Of a DNA stretch of 64,000 nucleotides, positions 50,206-57,096 are shown piece by piece. Both the position numbers and the translations under genes were made by a program. Under the pieces are notes generated by a model. It was not told the DNA's origin. It made no database searches and saw nothing but the letters and a program-made list of their open reading frames with translations. This DNA is from Bin87 sp965261195 (GTDB taxonomy: Bacteria > Chloroflexota > Dehalococcoidia > Lucifugimonadales > UBA3495): assembly GCA_965261195.1 (NCBI GenBank), contig OZ253455.1, forward strand, positions 1,054,001 through 1,118,000, given 5' to 3'. The stretch's first letter is position 1. Each line of letters begins with the position of its first letter.

Positions 50206-51018
50206 CTATAGACACCGCTCCGCCTCGGAACGGATGTAGTCCCGGAACGATTGGGGCAGCCCGGCGGCCTGGGCGGCTTGGGCGTTTTCCAGGATGCGCT
50301 CGGGGCGGGAGGTGGTGGGTATGTCCGAACTCACCCGGCGGTCAGAAATGACCCAGGCCAGCAGGGCCTGAGCCCAGGTGTTGATGCCGTAGTCCCGCAG
50401 CGGCGTCAGGTCGGGTTGCTGCTTCAGGTCGAGGACGTAGCGGCCCTTCTGCAACGGCTCCATCACCAGGATGCCGATGCCCAGTTCATCGGCCAGGGGC
50501 AGCAGTTCATCCGCAACGCCCCGGTTCATCACGTTGTAGGGAATCTGGACGGCGTCCACCCGACCCTGGCGCATCAGGTCCATGATGGTGGGATAGGCAT
50601 CGGACACCATGGCGGACACGCCCAGCATACCGATTTTGCCCTCGCCCTTAAGTCGCTCCAGGGTGGGGAGGTGAGTCTGCCAGTCGATCATGTTGTGGAC
50701 TTGGAAGAGGTCGATGTAGTCGGTCTTCAGCAGTTCGAAGGAGCGGGCAATTTGGGCTTCGCCGGCCTCCTTGCCCTCGGTGCGCACCTTGGTGGCGATG
50801 TAGAACTGGCCCCGCAGGTCCTCGGTGAGCTCGCCCACGACCTGCTCCGCGTGGCCGTACCAGGCGGCGGTGTCGATCAGGTTGACGTCGCTGTCCAGGC
50901 AGTTGTCCACGATTTGTCTTCGGACGGCTACTGCAGCGTCGTCGGTAACATCGAAAGTTCGTAAGGTTCCCAGGCCAATGGCTGAAACGTCCAAGTCGCC
51001 AAGCTTGCGGTATTCCAT
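50206..51018 (-). CDS. Aldo/keto reductase
   Basis: NADPH-dependent TIM-barrel oxidoreductase. ATG 51018 gives 270 residues beginning MEYRKLGDLDVSAIGLGTL; a start 11 codons earlier is possible. Catalytic residues are in NLIDTAAWYGHAEQVVGELT (Asp, Tyr), the lysine in QFYIATKVRTEGKEA, and the histidine region YIDLFQVHNMIDWQTHL. The NADP-site region near the C-terminus has TSRPERILENAQAAQ. Substrate unknown. Confidence 0.91.
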   Translation of the reverse strand: MEYRKLGDLDVSAIGLGTLRTFDVTDDAAVAVRRQIVDNCLDSDVNLIDTAAWYGHAEQVVGELTEDLRGQFYIATKVRTEGKEAGEAQIARSFELLKTDYIDLFQVHNMIDWQTHLPTLERLKGEGKIGMLGVSAMVSDAYPTIMDLMRQGRVDAVQIPYNVMNRGVADELLPLADELGIGILVMEPLQKGRYVLDLKQQPDLTPLRDYGINTWAQALLAWVISDRRVSSDIPTTSRPERILENAQAAQAAGLPQSFRDYIRSEAERCL

Positions 51019-51098
51019 CTTTTGTTGACCTCGCTGCAGTGGCTGATCCAAACATGGATATACAGGATGAGAAACTTTAATCGTGAAGCAACATTTAC

Positions 51099-51307
51099 AA
51101 CAGCGTCCACCCCGGCGCCATCGAGACCGACCTGACCGCCGACCTGCTGGCCGGCTAGGGTCGGGAAGACCGCCTGAGCCGCATCCCGATGGGGCGCTGG
51201 GTCAGCCCGAGGACATTGCCTGCGACGTGCTTTTTCCGGCGCCGGATGACGCCTCGTTTACGACGGGCAGCGAGCTCGTTTTCGAGGGCCGGCGTACGGC
51301 GATGTAG
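51099..51307 (+). pseudogene. Short-chain dehydrogenase C-terminal remnant
   Basis: Only the last 70 or so residues of an SDR are left. The first part (NSVHPGAIETDLTADLLAG) is followed by an in-frame stop, and after a frameshift the end continues LGQPEDIACDVLFPAPDDAS, then FTTGSELVFEG. The VHPG and TGSE stretches are characteristic of SDRs. No start or catalytic YxxxK remains. Confidence 0.8.
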
Positions 51308-51310
51308 ATA

Positions 51311-51736
51311 TTAGGAAGGCCGTTCCTTGCGCTCCTGCTCCCGTTCCTCGGCTTTGTTCCGAAGGGGACGACCTTTGTCCGGATTTGGATCTTTCACCAA
51401 GCCGTAGATGGCACGGCCTTCGTGGTCTTCCGGTAGGTATTCGGTGATGGGCAACCCGTCTTTGTCCACAAACAGCAGGCAGTGGCAGTATTTATAAATC
51501 TGCATATCGTCGCAGGCGCAGATCCACGTGCGGCGCTGAATCTCTTCTGTCTTGTCGGGATAAAAGCGGCAGGGACAAAGCGGCCGGCCGATGTCATCAA
51601 CGTTTTGGGCCAGTCCCAAGACTACCGCTTCGGTGATGCCCTCGCCCGGGTGGGTGTAGGTGCCTGATTTCTCGCAGTAACGGTCGATGAACAGGCGCAT
51701 TCGTTGGATGGCTTTTTCGCTGGGCAGGTCTGCCAA
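51311..51736 (-). CDS. ftrB: Ferredoxin:thioredoxin reductase, catalytic chain
   Basis: This subunit uses a [4Fe-4S] cluster beside a redox disulfide to reduce thioredoxin with ferredoxin. The 141-residue product has CPC (54-56), CAC (73-75) and CHC (84-86) in the family order CPC-x16-CxC-x8-CHC, within LCPCRFYPDKTEEIQRRTWI and CACDDMQIYKYCHCLLFVD. A charged C-terminal tail follows. No FTR variable chain is adjacent. Many non-photosynthetic bacteria and archaea have such a catalytic chain alone. Confidence 0.93.
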   Translation of the reverse strand: MADLPSEKAIQRMRLFIDRYCEKSGTYTHPGEGITEAVVLGLAQNVDDIGRPLCPCRFYPDKTEEIQRRTWICACDDMQIYKYCHCLLFVDKDGLPITEYLPEDHEGRAIYGLVKDPNPDKGRPLRNKAEEREQERKERPS

Positions 51737-52011
51737 TTAAATTCTCCTTAATATTTGCAGATGGGAAAGTTCGGGTTGCTCCGAAGGCAGCCCGATACCA
51801 GTTTATATCCTATACGAAATTACAAATTCTGCAACGGGATGCGGTTAAGCGACAATCGTGGGGTGTGCTTCTCCCGGCCCCTCCGACGACGGGGCGGGCG
51901 AGATGACCCTGCCGCCAGCGCTGGACCGGCTGGCCGACAACGTAGCGTAGTCCATCCTTCGTTGCTTCTGCTCTTCATCGCTCTCCGGGAGAGGTTGACG
52001 CTGTGACGGCG

Positions 52012-52519
52012 TTACTGGCCGGGGTCTGCCACGGGAAGATCGGTGGTAATGAGGACGAAGACTCCGTCGGCATCCCGCACTGGAACGGAGCGGGTGACCA
52101 TCCAGATCTCTCCGCCTCCCGCATCAAAATAGGGCGCCGTCCGGACGCCCACGTTTGCGGCCAATGGCGCCGTGACCCAGACCTGCGACTCGATGTTGTA
52201 CGACGGCACGGCAAGGTCCAAGGTGGCGTAGCCGTCGGCGGTGCGATAGACGTAGGGACTGGCAGTGACCCTGCCGTCTTGATCCAGCAGGGCCGCGGCA
52301 CTGCCGTAGAACGCGGGGTGGGCATCCAGGTAGGCCCGCAGACGTTCCGCATACGCGGGCGCGTCGGTGGGTCGCGCCGCCGCCAACTCTGCCGCCAACG
52401 CATCGAGGGCGGCAACCACCTCTGCTTTCAGGGCCCCTGGGTGGGCGGGCTGGTGGTGCAGGCAAGGGTGGTCGCCAGGGCAGCAGGAGAAGTGAGGCGA
52501 TAGCAGTACGCAAGGTCAT
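52012..52519 (-). pseudogene. Cache-type sensor lipoprotein, frameshifted
   Basis: The last 135 residues form a Cache-like sensor domain: SPYVYRTADGYATLDLAVPS, then TAPYFDAGGGEIWMVTRSVP and VRDADGVFVLITTDLPVA. Upstream, a signal-peptide-like start (MTLRTAIASLLLLP) lies in another frame, and a lipobox-like LATTLAC is in a third frame in between, so at least two frameshifts separate them. The C-terminus stops just after the domain. Sequencing error is an alternative to decay. Confidence 0.6.
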
Positions 52520-52646
52520 TCACCAAATGTTGGTCGGGACTCCCGCGCCCCATTGGGGCAACCTTCAGACTTCAAGGACGGTCCCAAAGAGATGCCGACA
52601 CGATACTCCGACCTTTCAGGGCCGGTCAATTCAGGCTGGCCCATAT

Positions 52647-53827
52647 CAGGGTCTTTCGGTTTTCTAAAAAAGCGGCTAATCTGTTGTCATGGAGACTAAC
52701 GAATTAGCCCGCAGCCTGCCCGCCGCCTTGGGCGCCGTCCCCGACCCACGCTCGCCCCAGGGCAAGCGACATCCGTTGCCCGCCATCCTGACCTTGGCCG
52801 TCTGCGCCATGCTCTCCGGCGCCCGCAGCCTTTACGCCATCTGCCAGTGGGGGCGCCAACAGGACCCGGACGCAGTGTCAGCCATGGGCTTCACTCGACC
52901 CACGACCCCGGCGGTGAGCACGTTGCACGCCGTGTTCTGTCAGTTGGACACCGACGCCTTTGAGGCGGCGCTGGCCCAGTGGACCCGGCAGTGGCTGGCC
53001 GCCACTGGGGAAAGGGTGGCCATTGCGGTGGACGGCAAGGCGCTGCGCGGGATACACGGGGAGGAACTGCCCGGCGTGCGGCTGGTGGCGGGTTATGCCC
53101 ATGGCGTCGGCCTGGTAGCGGGGCAAAAGGGGGGTCGGGCCAGGTCAGGGGGAGCTGACGGCGGCCCGGGAGTTGACGGCAACGCTGCTGCCGGTGGCGG
53201 GCAATCTGGTGACCGGGGACGCGCTGTACTGCCAGCGGGATTATTGCCAGCAGATCAGGGACGCCGGCGGCGACTACCTGGTCATCGTGAAGCGGAACCA
53301 GCGGGAACTTTACGACGACATCGCGCTGGCCTTCGCCGCGCCGGTGCGGGGCGGACAGTACCGGAAGGCGCGGACCCGGAACCGGCATGGCGACCGCTGG
53401 GAAATCCGTGAATTGTCAGCTACCGACGCGCTCAACGACTACCTGGACTGGCCCGATGTGGGGCAGGTGTGCCGCATCACGCGACGCGCCCTGGGCCGCG
53501 GCCAGACCGCCACTGAGTCGCGCTACGCCATCACCAGTCTGGACGGAAAGGTGGGGCCAAAGGCGATGCTCAGACATATACGGGGGCATTGGGAAATTGA
53601 GAACCGGCTGCACTACGTGCGGGATGTAACCCTGGGGGAAGACGCCAGTAGGGTACGGAAAGGGGCCGCGCCCCAGGTGATGGCGATAGTGCGCAACATC
53701 GTGCTGAGCGTGCTGCGTCATGCCGGGGAAAGCAACATCGCGGCGGCCTTGCGGCGCATCGGCTGGACCCCAGGACAATCCCTGCGCATCCTCGGCCTAG
53801 ACAACCCTTGAAAACCGAAAGACCCTG
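52647..53827 (+). mobile_element. ISAs1-type insertion sequence with target duplication
   Basis: The ends are CAGGGTCTTTCGGTTTTC at the left (52647-52664) and its exact reverse complement at the right (53810-53827). A 9-bp direct duplication, GGCCCATAT, flanks it (52638-52646 and 53828-53836). The 1181-bp element holds a single transposase gene that is frameshifted. The perfect ends and duplication show a recent insertion that has already lost an intact transposase. Confidence 0.93.
52689..53811 (+). pseudogene. ISAs1-family transposase, frameshifted
   Basis: The first frame (52689 to about 53130) has the family N-terminus (RSLPAALGAVPDPRSPQGKR, LPAILTLAVCAMLSGARSLY) and the first catalytic aspartate in VAIAVDGKALRGIHG. 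After a run of six G (53129-53134) the frame shifts by +1; the rest (LTATLLPVAGNLVTGDALYC, HWEIENRLHYVRDVTLGEDA, LRHAGESNIAAALRRIGW) continues in the new frame to 53811. The direction of the shift does not fit the usual -1 programmed slip, so an inserted G is more likely. Confidence 0.88.
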
Positions 53828-53840
53828 GGCCCATATCACG

Positions 53841-53976
53841 CGTACCCACTTTGCTCTGTCATTACGGGGAGCATAGCGACGTGGCAATCTCGATGAGGAT
53901 GAACATTCGTCGGCGAACCGCCGTTGCTGCGACGACGGGATTGCCACGCTACGCTCGCAATGACAAAGTGGGTACG
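53841..53976. repeat. Dispersed palindromic element, copy E (fullest ends)
   Basis: The most complete copy. Outer arms CGTACCCACTTTG (53841-53853) and CAAAGTGGGTACG (53964-53976) add to the inner TGTCATTACG/CGCAATGACA and GTGGCAATCTCG/CGGGATTGCCAC arms. It lies 13 bases after the ISAs1 right end. The 53977-54301 stretch holds no gene I recognise. Confidence 0.9.
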
Positions 53977-54301
53977 GGTGAGGGGTTGGCCCAGCAGAAG
54001 TTGCGCATCCCAACCGTTGTAAAAATGGTTGACTTTAGTTGCTAACTACCCTCAGCCATTGACGCGGTCTCACCCGCACCGCCGCCCGACCGGAAGCCTA
54101 GACCGGATTGGGTCGGCCTTCCCGCTTCCCCAGCCGGCGCTGCGCGGCAAGCGCCGGTTTCAGCTGTCCGGAGAGCGCACCCCAGTACGTCCACACGTGC
54201 CACGTGTTCCTCATGGAGACGTGAAGGCGATATGCACGCCGTTGCCGTTGGGCGTCAGCCAGCGGCGGAGGATACCCTCCGAACAGCCGAGCTGCCCTGG
54301 A

Positions 54302-55060
54302 CTAGCCTTGGGACAGCGACACGTCGACCGCGGCCAGGCCCTCGACGGCCAGACCGTATCCGAGCATGTCCTGCATCTGTCGCTTCAGTTGCAGGGTGAG
54401 GGCAACGCGCGTGTAGCGCAACGTCAGCGGCGGACGTTCCGCCAACTGCCGGGCCACTTCCCAGGCCCGGGGCAGCAGTTCGTCTCGCGGGAGCACTTCG
54501 GCCACCACGCCCAGCTCCAGCGCCTCCCGGGCCGACAGCGTCCGTCCGGTCAGCAGGAAATGCCGGCCTCGGTTCTGTCCTAGCACCAGGGGCCAGATCA
54601 CGTGGACGCCGTCGCCGGGCACCACGCCGCGCGGGAAGTGGGGCGCGTCCTGGAAAGTGGCGGTCTCCGACGCCAGTACGATGTCGGACATCACCGGAAT
54701 CTCAGCGTGGATGGTCGCCGGGCCGTTGACCGCGCCGATGATCGGGACTTCGATCTCCAGCAGGTTGGTCAACAGCCGCTTACCCTCCCAGTAGGTCTTG
54801 TCCCAGTCCCGGGGCATTCGCCGGGTGGGGCGGTTGGGTTCGAAATTCGCGCAGTAGTCGTCGCCGGCGCCGGTGAGGATTACCACCCGGTTGTCCGGGT
54901 CCGCGCCGATGTCGGCGAAGGCGTAACCCAGCTCCCGGTGCGACGCCTCGCCCCAGAGCAGGCTCCCGTCCCCGGAGTGGAACGTCACCTGGAGAATCCC
55001 GTCCTCCCGTTGCACGCTAACCGTCTCGTATTTGTTCGCATAGTCCGCCAGCACTGTCAT
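54302..55060 (-). CDS. Enoyl-CoA hydratase/isomerase family protein
   Basis: Crotonase-fold enzyme acting on acyl-CoA thioesters. ATG 55060 is preceded by AGGAGGA and gives 252 residues; the frame upstream is not coding. It has GYAFADIGADPDNRVVILTG, AGDDYCANFEP and VPIIGAVNGPATIHAEIPVM (oxyanion region), then QDAPHFPRGVVPGDGVHVIW. The usual catalytic glutamates of hydratases are not obvious, so the exact reaction is open. Confidence 0.9.
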   Translation of the reverse strand: MTVLADYANKYETVSVQREDGILQVTFHSGDGSLLWGEASHRELGYAFADIGADPDNRVVILTGAGDDYCANFEPNRPTRRMPRDWDKTYWEGKRLLTNLLEIEVPIIGAVNGPATIHAEIPVMSDIVLASETATFQDAPHFPRGVVPGDGVHVIWPLVLGQNRGRHFLLTGRTLSAREALELGVVAEVLPRDELLPRAWEVARQLAERPPLTLRYTRVALTLQLKRQMQDMLGYGLAVEGLAAVDVSLSQG

Positions 55061-55154
55061 GGTTATCCTCCTGTGGATTCGTCTTGTGGTTTGCTTGGAC
55101 AACTCGGTCCAGGGCCACTTTACACCAGCAGGTTGAAGACGCCGATGATGGCCG

Positions 55155-55222
55155 GCCCCGCAGTTCGGCATCTGCCTGAAAGTGGGCCTCGTCAGCGAAG
55201 AATATCTTGACCCCGCGCCAGT
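55155..55222 (-). pseudogene. Possible IS630-like transposase scrap
   Basis: About 22 residues, RGVKIFFADEAHFQADAELR, resemble the DDE-region motif of IS630-like transposases (FxDEAHF). Nothing else of the gene is left; the sequence on either side reads through without family similarity. It lies in the spacer between two divergent genes (55061-55470), which also holds the 13-bp repeat. Chance similarity is possible. Confidence 0.4.
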
Positions 55223-55420
55223 GCCTGGGCCATCGGATGTCTGCTGCAATATTCGCCCGTGAAGTGCTGCACTTGGAATGCGGGAATGGAGGGCCGGGAC
55301 TGGCGATATTCGACAGACCCTGGCGAGGCAGCATCCGCCGTTGCCGTGAAGCGGGCCGACGTATACACTGGCGAATCGTTGTGCGTAAGCGCGGCGCAAG
55401 CGCGCGGCGGGCAAATCCAA

Positions 55421-55459
55421 CGCGTACCCATCCCGCGTACCCATCCCGCGTACCCATCC
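55421..55459. repeat. 13-bp tandem repeat, three exact units, before the MFS gene
   Basis: CGCGTACCCATCC occurs three times in a row (55421-55433, 55434-55446 and 55447-55459) ending 11 bases ahead of the MFS start. CGCGTACCCA is also the outer end of the dispersed palindromic element copy E, so the repeat may derive from it. Confidence 0.93.
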
Positions 55460-55470
55460 AATGGAGGACA

Positions 55471-56787
55471 GTGGTAACTCCCGGAGAAATAACGGCAGGA
55501 AGCGGGCGGCCGCGCATCTACTATGGATGGTGGATGGTGGCAATTACCTCGGCGATGAGTTTTTTCGCCAGCGGGGTATTTTTCCGTGGTTTCGGCGTGC
55601 TGGTGCTCCCCATCCGCAATGAACTGGGCATTACCCAGGCTCAGACGAACCTGGTGTTTTCCGTGGCCCGCGCCGAGGGCGGCCTAGAGGGGCCGTTCGC
55701 GGGCTGGCTCATCGACAAGTTTGGGAACCGCAAAGTGTTGGTCCCGTCGTTGCTCCTGGCCGTCATCGGTTATTTCATAATGGCGTTCTGGATGCCGAGC
55801 CTGTGGGCCTTTGCGTTCGTGTATCTGGGGCTAGTGTCGTTGGGCAACAGCATGGCCTTCCAGCACGCCTGCTTCGCTGGCCTGATTCAGTGGTTCCAAC
55901 GCCGGAGATCGCTGGCGATTTCCATTCTCGCCGCCGTTTCGTCGCTGGGTGGGTTGGCCCTCATCCCAACCCTGAATCTGCTGATTGACCGAGCCGGGTT
56001 GCAATGGGGGCTGATTGCTTCGGGTCTGTTTTACCTGGTCATCCTGCTGCCGCTGTGTTACTGGTTCCGCAACAAGCCCGAAGATATGGGGCTGCTGCCC
56101 GATGGAGCGACTCGCCCTCCGACCACCGGGAGCCGGGGGCCGGCGCGCCGCGAAACCCGGGACTATACGGTTAGGGAAGCCCTGCACACCCAAGCGTACT
56201 GGTTGCTGTTGTTGGGAGCAGGTTTGCGACAAACGGCGACGCTGGGCATCCTGGTCAGTCTGTTCCCAATACTGGTTGACGACAAGGGGATGAGCACCCA
56301 GATGGCGGCCAATCTAATTGGGGCGATGTCTGCCATTAACTTTGTGTCGCGCCTGGTCATGGGCTATATGGGCGACCGGGTATCCAAGCAGGCGATTATG
56401 GCGGTGAGCCTTTTCGTCGAAGGCGTGGGCTACCTGCTCCTTTGGCAGGGCGATTGGCAGACTGCCATCGGCATCACGCTGGTTTTGGGGTTTGTGGTCT
56501 GCGAAGGGATGATGGATGGGGCCGGCGTGATAGTGTGGGCCGCGCTGGGCGAATACTACGGACGCACCAGGTTCGCCACCTTGCGGGGCTACATAACCTT
56601 CGCCTATGCCTGGGCGCTGGTGGCGTCTCCGGTGTATGCCGGGTGGGTTTACGACCAGTTCGGCAGCTACAACCGCGCCATCGTCCCGGGAGCCATCTGC
56701 GCGATGATTGCCGGCCTGTGTTTCCTGTTCATCAAGCGGCCACCGGAGTTGCTGACCAGCGCGGAGCCGGCGGCCGGTGCGGATTAG
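55471..56787 (+). CDS. MFS transporter, OxlT/monocarboxylate-like
   Basis: Twelve-helix transporter of the major facilitator superfamily. The opening YYGWWMVAITSAMSFFASGV, then FRGFGVLVLPIRNELG, is typical of oxalate/formate antiporter and monocarboxylate-type members. Other family text includes GPFAGWLIDKFGNRKVLV and SRLVMGYMGDRVSKQ. A GTG at 55471 is favoured by a GGAGG at 55463, though the spacing is short; the frame is open upstream. Substrate unknown. It faces away from the enoyl-CoA hydratase gene. Confidence 0.9.
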   Translation: MVTPGEITAGSGRPRIYYGWWMVAITSAMSFFASGVFFRGFGVLVLPIRNELGITQAQTNLVFSVARAEGGLEGPFAGWLIDKFGNRKVLVPSLLLAVIGYFIMAFWMPSLWAFAFVYLGLVSLGNSMAFQHACFAGLIQWFQRRRSLAISILAAVSSLGGLALIPTLNLLIDRAGLQWGLIASGLFYLVILLPLCYWFRNKPEDMGLLPDGATRPPTTGSRGPARRETRDYTVREALHTQAYWLLLLGAGLRQTATLGILVSLFPILVDDKGMSTQMAANLIGAMSAINFVSRLVMGYMGDRVSKQAIMAVSLFVEGVGYLLLWQGDWQTAIGITLVLGFVVCEGMMDGAGVIVWAALGEYYGRTRFATLRGYITFAYAWALVASPVYAGWVYDQFGSYNRAIVPGAICAMIAGLCFLFIKRPPELLTSAEPAAGAD

Positions 56788-56815
56788 AGAGGGTATAACT
56801 TTTCCCTATGCTACA

Positions 56816-57094
56816 ATGAACTTCACTTGGTCGGGCGGTAAAAACGACTTGTTGAAGCGGCATAGGAGTGTAGCCTTTGAGGATGTAGTTATCGCCATCG
56901 TTCAAGGCCGCATTGTTGATGTTATTTATGACCACAACCCGGAATGCTATCCTGGGCAGCATTTGTTGTTGGTGATGGTAAGAGGCTATCTCTATACTGT
57001 TCCATTTTATCAAATTGACAATGACACTATGCGGTTCATAACGGTGTACCCGGACAGCAGGAGAATGGCCCGGTACGGATTGGCAACGGAGTAG
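56816..57094 (+). CDS. BrnT-like toxin (COG2929 type)
   Basis: The 92-residue product matches the BrnT-like toxins: MNFTWSGGKNDLLKRHRSVA, FEDVVIAIVQGRIVDVIYDH, CYPGQHLLLVMVRGYLYTVP and FITVYPDSRRMARY. These are RelE-fold ribonucleases. ATG 56816 gives the canonical start; a GTG upstream overlaps the MFS gene. The antitoxin-like sequence starts two bases after the stop. Order toxin-then-antitoxin is usual for this type. Confidence 0.83.
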   Translation: MNFTWSGGKNDLLKRHRSVAFEDVVIAIVQGRIVDVIYDHNPECYPGQHLLLVMVRGYLYTVPFYQIDNDTMRFITVYPDSRRMARYGLATE

Positions 57095-57096
57095 TA

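Noticed and set aside
51755..52006. An 83-codon plus-strand frame between the reductase and the Cache remnant
   Set aside because: No similarity, poor start context and arginine/proline-heavy composition typical of non-coding GC-rich DNA.
53125..53140. Programmed ribosomal frameshift in the ISAs1-type transposase
   Set aside because: The shift is +1 at a G run, not the usual -1 at an A-rich slippery site, and the family normally has one frame.
54029..54583. A 184-codon plus-strand frame
   Set aside because: It overlaps the enoyl-CoA hydratase gene antisense and has the composition of a shadow frame.
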